Assembly: GCF_009708175.1 (NCBI RefSeq)
Contig: NZ_WMBB01000006.1
Location: 62,001 to 126,000, forward strand
DNA: 64,000 nt
Source of the DNA: Nocardia aurantiaca
GTDB taxonomy: Bacteria; Actinomycetota; Actinomycetes; Mycobacteriales; Mycobacteriaceae
Direction of reading: 5' to 3'
Shown here: piece by piece, positions 41,584 through 50,419 of the stretch
Layout of the letters: each line of letters opens with the position of its first letter
Position numbering within the stretch: position 1 is the stretch's first letter
Translations under genes and position numbers: made by a program
The notes under the pieces: model-generated
Seen by the model: only the letters and a program-made list of their open reading frames with translations
What the model was told of the DNA's origin: nothing
The model's database searches: none

Positions 41584-43044
41584 TTACGCGTTGCCGGACA
41601 GCTTCTCGCGCAGAGCGGCCAGCTGCGCGTCGCTCGCGAGCGAGCCACCGGCCGGCTCGGAGGAAGCGGCGGCCTGCGAACCCGACTCCGAGGAGTAGTT
41701 CGACGGACCACCGTTGGCAGCCTCGGCGGCGGCGTCGGCGGCCATCTTCTCCATCTGAGCGGTGTGCATCTTGTGGCGACGCTCGGCCTCGGCGTACCGG
41801 GTCTCCCACTCCTCACGCTGCTTCTCGAAGCCCTCGAGCCATTCGTTGGTCTCGGAGTCGAAGCCCTCGGGGAAGATGTAGTTGCCCTGGTCGTCGTAGC
41901 TGTCGGCCATGCCGTACTTCGACGGGTCGAACTCGGCGGTGTAGTCCTCGTTGGCCTGCTTCAGCGACAGCGAGATCCGGCGACGCTCGAGGTCGATATC
42001 GATGACCTTGACCATGGCGTCGTCGCCGACGGCCACAACCTGGTCCGGGACCTCCACGTGGCGCTCGGCCAGCTCGGAGATGTGCACCAGGCCCTCGATG
42101 CCCTCCTCGACGCGGACGAACGCGCCGAACGGAACCAGCTTGGTGACCTTGCCCGGCACGATCTGGCCGATGGCGTGGGTGCGGGCGAACTGACGCCACG
42201 GGTCTTCCTGGGTCGCCTTGAGCGACAGGGAGACACGCTCGCGGTCCAGATCGACGTCGAGAACCTCGACGGTGACCTCGTTGCCGACCTCGACAACCTC
42301 GGACGGGTGGTCGATGTGCTTCCAGGACAGCTCGGAGACGTGCACCAGACCGTCCACGCCACCCAGGTCCACGAAGGCACCGAAGTTGACGATGGAGGAG
42401 ACCACACCCTTGCGGACCTGGCCCTTCTGCAGCTGGTGCAGGAACTCGGAGCGGACCTCGGACTGGGTCTGCTCGAGCCAGGCGCGGCGGGACAGGACCA
42501 CGTTGTTGCGGTTCTTGTCCAGCTCGATGATCTTGGCCTCGATCTCCTTGCCGACGTACGGCTGGAGGTCGCGCACGCGACGCATCTCGACCAGCGACGC
42601 GGGGAGGAAGCCACGCAGACCGATGTCCAGGATCAGACCGCCCTTGACGACCTCGATGACGGTGCCCTTGACGGCCTCGTCCTTCTCCTTGAGCTCCTCG
42701 ATCGTGCCCCAGGCCCGCTCGTACTGAGCGCGCTTCTTCGACAGGATCAGGCGGCCTTCCTTGTCCTCCTTGGTGAGAACGAGGGCCTCGACCTCATCGC
42801 CCACGGAAACGACCTCGGCCGGGTCGACATCGTGCTTGATGGACAGTTCGCGAGACGGGATCACGCCTTCGGTCTTGTAACCGATGTCGAGAAGGACCTC
42901 GTCACGATCGACCTTGACGATGGTTCCTTCGACGATATCTCCGTCGTTGAAGTACTTGATGGTCTTGTCGATGGCGGCGAGGAAGTCCTCGGCAGTGCCG
43001 ATGTCGTTGACGGCAACCTGCGGCGAGGTGACAGTGGTGGGCAT
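41584..43044 (-). CDS. rpsA: 30S ribosomal protein S1
   Basis: A 486 aa mRNA-binding ribosomal protein with four S1 domains (about residues 35-105, 120-190, 205-275 and 290-360; for example GDIVEGTIVKVDRDEVLLDI and KGVVSSIVNFGAFVDLGGVD). The acidic, Ser-rich C-terminus ends SLASDAQLAALREKL, the region discussed for pyrazinamide interaction in M. tuberculosis. The ATG at 43044 is chosen because it aligns with the mycobacterial start (TVTSPQVAVNDIG); an in-frame ATG at 43086 adds 14 residues and cannot be ruled out. Sits between coaE and polA as in mycobacteria, with insertions. Confidence 0.96.
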   Translation of the reverse strand: MPTTVTSPQVAVNDIGTAEDFLAAIDKTIKYFNDGDIVEGTIVKVDRDEVLLDIGYKTEGVIPSRELSIKHDVDPAEVVSVGDEVEALVLTKEDKEGRLILSKKRAQYERAWGTIEELKEKDEAVKGTVIEVVKGGLILDIGLRGFLPASLVEMRRVRDLQPYVGKEIEAKIIELDKNRNNVVLSRRAWLEQTQSEVRSEFLHQLQKGQVRKGVVSSIVNFGAFVDLGGVDGLVHVSELSWKHIDHPSEVVEVGNEVTVEVLDVDLDRERVSLSLKATQEDPWRQFARTHAIGQIVPGKVTKLVPFGAFVRVEEGIEGLVHISELAERHVEVPDQVVAVGDDAMVKVIDIDLERRRISLSLKQANEDYTAEFDPSKYGMADSYDDQGNYIFPEGFDSETNEWLEGFEKQREEWETRYAEAERRHKMHTAQMEKMAADAAAEAANGGPSNYSSESGSQAAASSEPAGGSLASDAQLAALREKLSGNA

Positions 43045-43325
43045 GTGTTGGGAGGCTCCGGACGGATTGTGGTCGGTAGTGGACATGTGGACTTTCGGTA
43101 TTGCTGCGAACAGCAGGCGATGGAACTAACGTTGGTCATGCACAGCACACCGCTGCGACGCTGCACAACGCTGCCCTGAAAAGCATGCGGACTCACAGCA
43201 CGATTATCTGCTCTACGCGGTCTCGAGAAACCGGGTACAGAAGACACTCGCGGAAAACAGCGTACGCGACGGGTGTTGTACCAAGCAAACATGGCCCCCA
43301 CCGCACCGGTCGATAGGGTATGCCC

Positions 43326-44198
43326 ATGTCCGACGATCGCTCCGCCACCCCTGACGATGCCCGGCACGCCGAGGCCAATGCCCTGCTCGGGACGGTGGGA
43401 GTGACCCGCGCCAAGGTCGACTCGCAGTCCAGCCAGCGCGCCAGCCGCCGATGGTGGGACGCCGACGCCGCGGCCTACCACGAAACCCACGCCGATTTTC
43501 TCGGCGTCGACTCCCCCGCCGGGGAATTCGTGTGGTGTCCCGAGGGATTGCACGAAGGTGATTGGCATCTGCTCGGCGATATCGAAGGCAAGCGGATCCT
43601 CGAGATCGGCTGCGGCTCGGCGCCCTGCTCCCGCTGGCTCGCCTCGCATGGCGCGCACCCCGTCGGCCTGGACATCTCCCGCGCCATGCTCGATCGCGGC
43701 CTCCTCGCCATGGCCGCGGGCGGTCCCCGCGTCCCCCTCGTCCAGGCGGGAGCCGAGGAATTGCCCTTCGCCGACGAGTCTTTCGATCTCGCCTGCTCCG
43801 CCTTCGGCGCGGTTCCCTTCGTCGCCGACTCGGGCCAGGTGATGCGCGAGGTTCGCCGGGTACTCAAACCGGGCGGCCGCTGGGTCTTCTCGGTGAATCA
43901 CCCCATGCGCTGGATCTTCCCCGACGATCCGGGCCCGGAGGGCCTGCGGGCCACCATCCCCTACTTCGACCGCACCCCCTACGTCGAACTCGGCTCCGAC
44001 GGCGAACCCACCTACGTCGAACACCACCGCACCATCGGCGATCGTGTCCGGGAGATCGTCGGTGCGGGTTTGATCGTGAAGGACATCATCGAGCCGGACT
44101 GGCCCGAGTGGCTCGACCGCGAATGGGGTCAGTGGAGTCCCCTGCGCGGCGAGATCTTCCCCGGCACAGCCATTTTCGTCACCGAGAAAGCGAACTGA
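43326..44198 (+). CDS. Class I SAM-dependent methyltransferase
   Basis: A 290 aa methyltransferase. SAM motif I is RILEIGCGSAPCSRWL (about residues 94-109), post-I acid in GLDISRAM, motif II-III AGAEELPFADESFDLACSAF, and VLKPGGRWVFSVNHPMRWIF follows. The first 60 residues carry a WWDADAAAYHETHADF motif common in actinobacterial Methyltransf_11 proteins. The ATG at 43326 follows AGGG; ATG at 43320 is in frame. It is divergent from rpsA. Substrate unknown. Confidence 0.87.
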   Translation: MSDDRSATPDDARHAEANALLGTVGVTRAKVDSQSSQRASRRWWDADAAAYHETHADFLGVDSPAGEFVWCPEGLHEGDWHLLGDIEGKRILEIGCGSAPCSRWLASHGAHPVGLDISRAMLDRGLLAMAAGGPRVPLVQAGAEELPFADESFDLACSAFGAVPFVADSGQVMREVRRVLKPGGRWVFSVNHPMRWIFPDDPGPEGLRATIPYFDRTPYVELGSDGEPTYVEHHRTIGDRVREIVGAGLIVKDIIEPDWPEWLDREWGQWSPLRGEIFPGTAIFVTEKAN

Positions 44199-44448
44199 GA
44201 TCAATGACCGTACCTTCGTGGTGATTTGGGGGTACGGCGCGCAGGAAAGCCGGTTCGGCCGATACCGGCCGCACGCAGAGCTGGGCGCGGCGCGCACGAG
44301 ACCGGCACCGACCGGATGGTGGCGCTCGAGGTGTCGCCGCCGGGGTCGGCGCACGATCCGGTGTACCGGAAGCGGTTCCGGCGGCAGGCACAGGCGACGG
44401 CCCGGCCGAACGAGTCCGCCCCGGCCGGATTCGGCGGGGCGGATGTGG

Positions 44449-44607
44449 TCATTTCGGTTCGCGCCCAACCTGTTTCAGGGCGAGGCGGAGGGCGAATTCA
44501 ATCTGCGCGTTGATGCTGCGGAGGTCGTCGGCGGCCCATTTGGCGATGGCTTCATGGACCGCCGGGTCGAGCCGGAGCAGCACCTTTTTCGGCTCGCGCT
44601 TGACCAT
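44449..44607 (-). CDS. Ribbon-helix-helix DNA-binding protein (Arc/HicB-antitoxin type)
   Basis: A 52 aa basic protein whose core KKVLLRLDPAVHEAIAKWAA, then DDLRSINAQIEFALRLAL, fits a ribbon-helix-helix (one strand, two helices) as in Arc or HicB-type antitoxins. Its ATG overlaps the SPFH stop codon (TAATG), so it is translationally coupled to the SPFH gene. No toxin gene is nearby. It is a good candidate autoregulator of the operon through the palindrome at 45502-45525. A longer frame from 44661 would overlap the SPFH gene and is unlikely. Confidence 0.78.
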   Translation of the reverse strand: MVKREPKKVLLRLDPAVHEAIAKWAADDLRSINAQIEFALRLALKQVGREPK

Positions 44608-45488
44608 TACGCGTAGAGGGTTCCGGCGTTGACGACGGGTGCGGCGGCGCGGTCGCCGCACAGGACTACCAGCAGGTTGGAGACCATTGCCGCCTTGCGC
44701 TCCTCATCGAGTTCGACCACGCCCTGGTCGGCGAGTCGATCCAGGGCCAGGCCGACCATACCGACCGCGCCTTCGACGATGCGGCTGCGGGCGGCGACCA
44801 CCTGGGCGGCCTGCTGGCGGACCAGCATGGCCTGGGCGATCTCCGGCGCGTAGGCGAGGTGGGTGATGCGGGCCTCGATGATCTCGATGCCGGCCAGTTC
44901 GGTGCGGTCACGCAACTCGGCGGTGAGCTCACCGGCGATCTCGGCCCCGTCGCGCAGGCTGGCAGCGTTCGCGTCGTCGGACTGGTACGGGTGGATGGTG
45001 GCCAGGTGCCGGACCGCGGTCTCGGACTGGGTCATGACGAAGTCTTCGTAGTCGTCGACGGCGAAGGCCGCCTTGTAGCTGTCCACCACCTGGTACACGA
45101 CCACGGCCGCGATCTCGACCGGGTTGCCGTCGAGGTCGTTGACCTTCAGCTTCTGGGTCTCGAAGTTCCGGACCCGCAGCGAGATCCCCCGCCGGCTGGA
45201 CAGCGGGGTGACCCAGTGGAACCCGGACTCGCCGACCGAGCCGATGTAGCGACCGAAGAACTGGATCACCTTGGCCTGGTTGGGATTCACCACCACGAAC
45301 CCACTGGCCGCCAGCACCGCGGCCAGGATGGTGACGGCCAGCCCCGCACCGAGCAGGGTCGACGAACCCCCGTGATCATCGGCCCTGCTGTTCAGCCCGT
45401 GCGCCTCCGCGGCGATCGCGATGATGAGCAATACCAGTACGCCCAGTACGAGGAATCCGTTCAGCCGGAAAGCCCGACGCAACTCCAT
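44607..45488 (-). CDS. SPFH/band 7 domain membrane protein
   Basis: A 293 aa membrane-anchored scaffold. Two N-terminal TM helices (about residues 12-28 and 45-65) are followed by a band 7 domain (NPNQAKVIQFFGRYIGSVGE through LVRQQAAQVVAARSRIVEGA), the stomatin/prohibitin-like fold that oligomerises on lipid microdomains. The ATG at 45488 has AGGAGAG five to eleven nt upstream. It forms an operon with the downstream ribbon-helix-helix gene, a pairing I recall in many actinobacteria. A 24 bp dyad covers its promoter. Confidence 0.88.
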   Translation of the reverse strand: MELRRAFRLNGFLVLGVLVLLIIAIAAEAHGLNSRADDHGGSSTLLGAGLAVTILAAVLAASGFVVVNPNQAKVIQFFGRYIGSVGESGFHWVTPLSSRRGISLRVRNFETQKLKVNDLDGNPVEIAAVVVYQVVDSYKAAFAVDDYEDFVMTQSETAVRHLATIHPYQSDDANAASLRDGAEIAGELTAELRDRTELAGIEIIEARITHLAYAPEIAQAMLVRQQAAQVVAARSRIVEGAVGMVGLALDRLADQGVVELDEERKAAMVSNLLVVLCGDRAAAPVVNAGTLYA

Positions 45489-45501
45489 GACACTCTCCTA
45501 G

Positions 45502-45525
45502 TATCGAAGTGATATCACAACGATA
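45502..45525. promoter_or_regulatory. 24 bp palindromic operator of the SPFH operon
   Basis: TATCG-NN-GTGATATCAC-NN-CGATA: outer five-base arms and a perfect ten-base inner palindrome, starting 14 nt upstream of the SPFH start codon. Multiple symmetric half-sites suit a ribbon-helix-helix dimer pair. Confidence 0.65.
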
Positions 45526-45545
45526 GTATTGCCGCGGGTAGGTGG

Positions 45546-45617
45546 CAACCGATTTCGCGAGGCGGGGTGACTCGTCGGGGACGTCCAGAGTTGGGTCGGT
45601 TCCCAGCCGCCGGCACG
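45546..45617 (+). repeat. Dispersed repeat, copy B
   Basis: CAACCGATTTCGCGAGGCGG, then GACTCGTCGGGGACGTCCAG and GTCGGTTCCCAGCCGCCGGC. It aligns with copies A and D with one single-base deletion. It lies between the SPFH start and the FAD oxidase stop. Confidence 0.75.
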
Positions 45618-45639
45618 CATGCACGACGGTCTACGGCTC

Positions 45640-47031
45640 TCAGCCGCGCGCGGCAGGCCCGGACAGGCGGGGGAGCCGGATATTGCGGTTGTTGCGGAAC
45701 AGGTTGGCCGGGTCGTACTCGGCCTTCAGCGCGGCCAGCCGCTCGTAGGTGGCCGGGCTGTAGCCGCCTCGGGTCTGCGCCTCGTCGGCCGCATCGCCGC
45801 CGCCGTACAGGAAGTTCAGATTCTGGCCGACGGTCCAGGGCGCCAACGTCTTTCGCACGAGATCCAGCTGGTCGCGCACCTGATCGGCATTGCCCGGCTG
45901 CGGCATTGCCAGCACGCGTGCGATGTATTCGGCTTCGCGGTGATCCATCGAAATCCCGTTCGGGCCGGGCCGTCCCAGCGCGCCGCCCAGATGCCGGAAT
46001 CCAGCTACCGTCGGCAGCGGCGCGTCCGGACCGGTGATCTCCAGGAAGGCGTCGGTGGCCTCGGCGGGCAGTTCGGACAGCAGAGCGTTGGTGGCGATGT
46101 AGGCGTGCGGGTGGTCCGGATCCCGGTAGATGGCATGACTTTCGGCGTACGGCATGATCCGCAGATCATCGGTCATCCGCGCACCGACCGCGCGCAGCGG
46201 CGCGACCAGCCGCTCACCTTCCTCCTCGGTGCCGGTGAAGGCGATATTGATGGTCGCCACGTACCGCCCGCGCAGATGTTCGGGCAGCTGCGGGATGTCG
46301 GGGAAGGTCAGCATGGTGATGGCCGAGGTGACGGCGTCGGGCACGTCCTGGGTCCACAGGCGCCAGGCCTCCAGCGCGGGGGCCACCAGCGGGGCGTCGA
46401 ACTGCAGCTGACCGCCGTAAACCTGTGCGACGGAAAGCAGTTCGATTTCCAGTGCGGTGACCACGCCGAAGTTGCCGCCGGTGCCCAGCACGGCGCCGAA
46501 CAGTTCGTCACCGGGCACGAGCCGGCGCAGGCGACCGTCGGCGGTCACGATCTCGATGGCGCGCACATGTTCAGCGGCGTACCCGTATTCGCGCGCCAGG
46601 ATGCCGATGCCGCCACCGAGGATGTACCCGACCACGCCAACCGACAGCGAGGAGCCGTTCAGCGGAGCCAGGCCGTGCGCGGCGGCCGCCTCGATCAGGG
46701 CTCCGGCCACAACGCCCGCGCCGATGCGGGCGGTGCGGGCCTGCGCGTCTATCCGGATATCGCGCAGACGGCGGGTGGTGATGAGCACGCCGCCGTCGGT
46801 GGCCACCGACAGGCCGTGGCCCGTGGCCTGCACGGCGATCGGAAGCCCGTGGCGCGCGGCGTATTCCACGGCAACGCGGACGTCCTCGGCGTGAGCGGCT
46901 CCGACGACCACGGCGGGGCGGTGGGTATAAGCGGTTTGAAATCCGGCGATCTCGGCGTCGTAGCCGGTGTCACCCGATTGAAAGACCGGGCCGGTGGTGG
47001 CGGGCAGTTCAGGGATCGCTGTCTTCGTCAT
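45640..47031 (-). CDS. FAD-binding oxidoreductase (PCMH/BBE, berberine-bridge type)
   Basis: A 463 aa flavoprotein oxidase or dehydrogenase. The FAD-binding PCMH domain (residues 35-205) includes IAVQATGHGLSVATDGG, where the GHG His is the usual site of covalent FAD attachment, and SVGVVGYILGGGIGILAREY with GTGGNFGVVTALE. The C-terminal BBE segment ends YERLAALKAEYDPANLFRNN. No second Cys for bicovalent FAD is obvious. Divergent from a LysR regulator that probably controls it. The substrate (phenolic, sugar or alkaloid-like) is unknown. Confidence 0.88.
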   Translation of the reverse strand: MTKTAIPELPATTGPVFQSGDTGYDAEIAGFQTAYTHRPAVVVGAAHAEDVRVAVEYAARHGLPIAVQATGHGLSVATDGGVLITTRRLRDIRIDAQARTARIGAGVVAGALIEAAAAHGLAPLNGSSLSVGVVGYILGGGIGILAREYGYAAEHVRAIEIVTADGRLRRLVPGDELFGAVLGTGGNFGVVTALEIELLSVAQVYGGQLQFDAPLVAPALEAWRLWTQDVPDAVTSAITMLTFPDIPQLPEHLRGRYVATINIAFTGTEEEGERLVAPLRAVGARMTDDLRIMPYAESHAIYRDPDHPHAYIATNALLSELPAEATDAFLEITGPDAPLPTVAGFRHLGGALGRPGPNGISMDHREAEYIARVLAMPQPGNADQVRDQLDLVRKTLAPWTVGQNLNFLYGGGDAADEAQTRGGYSPATYERLAALKAEYDPANLFRNNRNIRLPRLSGPAARG

Positions 47032-47084
47032 GTCCCCAACTCTGCTCGCGTCGGATTCAGAACTCCAACAGATAGTTTTTCTTG

Positions 47085-47103
47085 TAACTAGAATTGATAG
47101 TTA
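47085..47103. promoter_or_regulatory. Candidate LysR box
   Basis: TAACTA-N7-TAGTTA, a perfect six-base dyad with a T-N11-A core, ends on the A of the lysR start codon. GATAGTT also recurs at 47071-47077 and 47096-47102. It lies in the 71 bp region between the divergent lysR and FAD oxidase genes. Confidence 0.55.
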
Positions 47104-48023
47104 TGGAACTGCGTCAACTGCGCTACTTCGTCACGGTCGCCGAGGAGGCCGGCTTCACCCGGGCGGCGGCCCGCCTGCACCTGGCGCAGCCTGGGCTCAG
47201 CGCGCAGATCCGGCAGCTGGAACGCGAACTGGGACAACCACTTCTGGATCGGTCGAGCCGATCGGTGGCCCTCACCCCGGTCGGCGAAGCGGTACTGCCG
47301 CTGGCCAGGGCGGCGCTCGATCAGGTCGAGCGCATCACCCACACGGTCGACGAATTCACCGGGCTGCTCCGGGGGCACGTGCGGGTCGGGCTGATCTCCG
47401 GCGCGGCGGGCGAGGAGATCGATATCGCCCAGGTGCTGGCCGACTTCCACCGCGACCATCCGCAGATCGGCATCTCCCTCACCGAGGACACCTCCGAGGC
47501 GATGTACAACGCGGTCCGCCGCGGCGACCTGGATATCGGTCTGCTCAGCATTTCCGCCGAGCTGGACCCGGGCATCGGCGCCGAGATCATCTACGACAGC
47601 ACCATCGTCGCGGCAGTGCCGCTGGCGGCCGAGGGCTTCGGAGAGCGGATCACGCTGTCCGAGTTGTGCGAGCATCCGCTGATCTGCCTGCCCTCCGGAT
47701 CCGGCCTACGGAGCCTCCTCGAAACAGCTTGCGCCACAGCAGGTCTCATACCGAATGTGGCATTCGAGGCCGCCGCTCCCCCGCTGCTGATCCGACTGGC
47801 CGCGCATGCGCTGGGCGTGGCGATCATTCCCCGGATTCCGCCCGCGGACGCGTCCGGACTGGGCGTGCGCACCCTGGAGATCGATCCGCCGATGCACGGC
47901 CGCCTGGCGCTGGCCTGGAATGCCGAGCGGCCGATGAGCCCGGCCGCGAAAATCCTGCTCGGCCAACTCCGTATCGCACTGGCGCGCTGGAAGAACCCGG
48001 CGGCGGCAGTCGTCACGCCCTAG
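47103..48023 (+). CDS. LysR-family transcriptional regulator
   Basis: A 306 aa regulator. The N-terminal winged helix-turn-helix reads MELRQLRYFVTVAEEAGFTR with AAARLHLAQPGLSAQIRQLE, and the effector domain (about 90-295) has the type 2 periplasmic-binding fold with VRVGLISGAAGEEIDIAQVL and RRGDLDIGLL. It is divergent from the FAD oxidase, the classic LysR arrangement, with a dyad covering its own start. Confidence 0.9.
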   Translation: MELRQLRYFVTVAEEAGFTRAAARLHLAQPGLSAQIRQLERELGQPLLDRSSRSVALTPVGEAVLPLARAALDQVERITHTVDEFTGLLRGHVRVGLISGAAGEEIDIAQVLADFHRDHPQIGISLTEDTSEAMYNAVRRGDLDIGLLSISAELDPGIGAEIIYDSTIVAAVPLAAEGFGERITLSELCEHPLICLPSGSGLRSLLETACATAGLIPNVAFEAAAPPLLIRLAAHALGVAIIPRIPPADASGLGVRTLEIDPPMHGRLALAWNAERPMSPAAKILLGQLRIALARWKNPAAAVVTP

Positions 48024-48179
48024 CCATTCGTCGAATACCGGCCGCGAACACCGCCCGCGGACCACCGTCATCGATCACTTGGACGCCGGCCGGGAGCAGC
48101 GGTGTGACACTGTCGCGATGTGCTCGAGGGCGTGCCCGCGGTGGTTCGGGTAGCTGAACATCAGCACACTTCGCGCGAA

Positions 48180-48220
48180 CCTAAACATCCCTATTGCGAG
48201 AGTGGATAGGTATGTTTAGG
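48180..48220. promoter_or_regulatory. Long inverted repeat, operator of the excisionase-type regulator
   Basis: CCTAAACATCCCTAT (48180-48194) and ATAGGTATGTTTAGG (48206-48220) pair at 14 of 15 positions around an 11-base spacer, ending nine nt before the GTG start of the regulator. Likely an autoregulatory site. Confidence 0.65.
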
Positions 48221-48229
48221 GTAGTTTGC

Positions 48230-48661
48230 GTGACAGAACGTCTGTACTCCGTCGACGAGGTGGCCGAACGACTCGGCCTGCACGTCCGCACCGTGCGGGG
48301 CTATGTGCGCGACGGGAAGCTGCCCGCTACCCGCATCGGCAAGCAGTACCGCATCGCACAGGCCGACCTGGATGCCTTCACGGGCCTGCCCGCACCCGAC
48401 AGCCGACGGGAATCGTTTGCCCGGCAACGGCATTCGGAGGTGTCGAGCATCATCGAGGTCGATGTCGTGGATCCGGGCACCGCCGACCGCGTCAGCACCC
48501 TGCTGACCGGCGCGGCGGCCACCCGGCACCCGGACGGCCGGCCCCTGCGCGTCCAGACCTTCTACGACCGCGAACGCGCCCGCCTGAAGGTCATTCTCGT
48601 CGGCGGCCTGGGCGATACCGCCCGGCTACTCGAATACATGGAAGGAGTCCTCGCGTCGTGA
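48230..48661 (+). CDS. Excisionase-type helix-turn-helix regulator
   Basis: A 143 aa protein. The first 55 residues, TERLYSVDEVAERLGLHVRT with VRGYVRDGKLPATRIGKQYR, form a MerR/excisionase winged helix. The C-terminal 85 residues (SSIIEVDVVDPGTADRVSTL through LKVILVGGLGDTARLLEYME) look like a small alpha-beta sensing domain that I cannot name. The GTG at 48230 is used because family N-termini begin here; ATG at 48212 would lie inside the operator. Its stop overlaps the hydrolase start (GTGA), so the two are translationally coupled. No phage genes are nearby, so it is a regulator rather than an excision factor. Confidence 0.82.
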   Translation: MTERLYSVDEVAERLGLHVRTVRGYVRDGKLPATRIGKQYRIAQADLDAFTGLPAPDSRRESFARQRHSEVSSIIEVDVVDPGTADRVSTLLTGAAATRHPDGRPLRVQTFYDRERARLKVILVGGLGDTARLLEYMEGVLAS

Positions 48662-49500
48662 GCGCGATCTACAAGTCCGAGGCCGGCCGTGCCGCCATCG
48701 CGGCCCGCTACCGGGAAGTCCTGCGCCAGTGGCCGGTTCCCGCCGAGCACCTGCATATCCCGACCCGCGAGGGCGACACCTTCGTGCTCGCCTCCGGCCC
48801 ACAGGACGCCCCGCCGGTGGTCCTGCTGCACGGCTCCGGCTCGAACAATTCCGCGTGGCGCGGCGATATCGACTCCTGGGCACGGGACTTCCGCGTCTAT
48901 GCGGTGGACATGCCCGGTGAGCCCGGCGGCAGCGCCGAATCCCGCCCCGCCCTCGGGTCCGAGGCCCTCGCCCTGTGGCTCGACGATGTCCTCGCGGGCC
49001 TCGACATTTCAGCGTCCGCCAGCTTCGTCGGCATGTCCCTGGGTGGATGGACCGCACTGGATTACGCCGTCCGCCGCCCCGACCGCGTCGCCAAACTGGT
49101 CCTGCTGTGCCCCGGCGGCATCGGCAAGCAGCGCTTCGGCTGGATCTTCAAGAACCTGGTCGACCACCTGTTCAGCAATCACGACCTGCGCCGCTCCGCG
49201 GCCATCGTCACGGGCCTGAATTTGACCGACCACGCGGAGATCCTCGACGACGTGGCACTCACGTTCACGCACTTCAACCCGCGGACGGGCAAGCTCCCGA
49301 TCTTCACCGACGCCCAGCTGAACAGCCTGCCGATGCCGGTCCTGGTGATCGTGGGCGAGCAGGACGTCATGTTCAACTCCGCCGACACCGCTCGCCGCGC
49401 AGCGCACACCATTGCGAACGCGACGGTGCGCGTACTCCCTGACATCGGTCACGCCATCCTCGGGCAGACCTCCCCCGTGCTGGAGTTCCTTCGGAAATAA
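48658..49500 (+). CDS. Alpha/beta hydrolase
   Basis: A 280 aa hydrolase. VVLLHGSGSNNSAWRGDIDS is the oxyanion-hole region, FVGMSLGGWTALDYA the nucleophile elbow with Ser, VIVGEQDVMFNS holds the acid and LPDIGHAILGQTS the His, a complete triad. GTG at 48658 overlaps the regulator stop. It probably acts on a hydrophobic ester or related compound sensed by the coupled regulator; the substrate is unknown. A two-level hairpin follows. Confidence 0.87.
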   Translation: MSAIYKSEAGRAAIAARYREVLRQWPVPAEHLHIPTREGDTFVLASGPQDAPPVVLLHGSGSNNSAWRGDIDSWARDFRVYAVDMPGEPGGSAESRPALGSEALALWLDDVLAGLDISASASFVGMSLGGWTALDYAVRRPDRVAKLVLLCPGGIGKQRFGWIFKNLVDHLFSNHDLRRSAAIVTGLNLTDHAEILDDVALTFTHFNPRTGKLPIFTDAQLNSLPMPVLVIVGEQDVMFNSADTARRAAHTIANATVRVLPDIGHAILGQTSPVLEFLRK

Positions 49501-49503
49501 CGA

Positions 49504-49564
49504 GATCAGGGAGCTGTCACCGAAGGGGAATTCGGACGAATTCCGCCGGGACCGCTCCCTGATC
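49504..49564. terminator. Two-level hairpin terminator
   Basis: The outer arms GATCAGGGAGC (49504-49514) and GCTCCCTGATC (49554-49564) are perfect, and inside them GGAATTCG/CGAATTCC (49527-49534, 49537-49544) form a second stem. Lies between the hydrolase stop and the convergent GlnQ-like gene. Confidence 0.7.
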
Positions 49565-49576
49565 CTGTTGTGCCCG

Positions 49577-50419
49577 TTACAGAATGCGCGACAGGAAGGC
49601 CTTCGTGCGATCGTGCCGCGGGTTGGCGAGCATCTCCCGCGGATTTCCCGCCTCGACCACGACACCGCCGTCCATGAAGACCAGCTGATCGGCCACCTCA
49701 CGCGCGAAGCCCATTTCGTGCGTGACCACGACCATCGTCATGCCCGATGCCGCGAGCTCGCGCATGACGCCCAGCACCTCACCCACCAGCTCCGGATCGA
49801 GCGCCGAAGTGGGCTCGTCGAAGAGCATGAGCTTCGGGTCCATGGCCAGCGCCCGCGCGATCGCCACGCGCTGCTGCTGACCACCCGACAGCTGGGCCGG
49901 ATACGCATCGGCCTTGTCCGCCAATCCGACTCGGTCCAGCAGCTCCCGCGCTCGCGCCACCGCGTCGGCGCGCTTGAGATTCTTGACCCGGGTCGGTGCT
50001 TCGATGATGTTCTCCAGCGCCGTGCGGTGCGGGAACAAGTTGAAGTGCTGGAAGACCATGCCGATGTCGCGGCGCTGCCTGGCGGCGTCGCGCGGGCTCA
50101 TCTCGTAGAGCTTGCCGTTCTTCTCTCGGTAGCCGACCAGATCGCCGTCCACGTAGAGGCGACCGGCGTTCACCTGCTCGAGGTGGTTGATGCAGCGCAG
50201 GAAGGTGGACTTGCCGGAGCCCGACGGCCCGATCAGGCACAGCACCTCACCGCGCTTCACCTCCAGTGTGATGCCCTTGAGCACCTGCAGCGCACCGAAG
50301 TTCTTGCACACTCGGTCGGCGCGCACCATCGGCACCGCCGACGACCGCAGCGCGTCCTCGGCCAGCGGCGACGGATCCTTCGAGAACGACATCGAGTTCC
50401 CGGCCATGTCCGCGCTCAC
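49577..50419 (-). CDS. glnQ: Polar amino-acid ABC transporter ATP-binding protein (GlnQ-like)
   Basis: A 280 aa ATPase of an amino-acid importer. Walker [11 protein letters not shown]-loop [12 protein letters not shown], signature [15 protein letters not shown], Walker [15 protein letters not shown] and [14 protein letters not shown] are all canonical for the GlnQ/ArtP group. The GTG start overlaps the permease stop by four bases (GTGA). Third gene of the binding protein-permease-ATPase operon. The exact substrate (glutamine, glutamate or other) is not readable, so the symbol is provisional. Confidence 0.9.
   Translation of the reverse strand: MSADMAGNSMSFSKDPSPLAEDALRSSAVPMVRADRVCKNFGALQVLKGITLEVKRGEVLCLIGPSGSGKSTFLRCINHLEQVNAGRLYVDGDLVGYREKNGKLYEMSPRDAARQRRDIGMVFQHFNLFPHRTALENIIEAPTRVKNLKRADAVARARELLDRVGLADKADAYPAQLSGGQQQRVAIARALAMDPKLMLFDEPTSALDPELVGEVLGVMRELAASGMTMVVVTHEMGFAREVADQLVFMDGGVVVEAGNPREMLANPRHDRTKAFLSRIL

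Noticed and set aside
43045..43140. Cys-containing upstream ORF in the rpsA leader
   Set aside because: The frame simply continues through rpsA out of frame without a nearby stop, so it is not a leader peptide.
48180..48661. Excisionase-like gene as a sign of a prophage or integrative element
   Set aside because: No integrase, att-like repeats or phage genes are nearby, and it is coupled to a hydrolase; it is an ordinary regulator.
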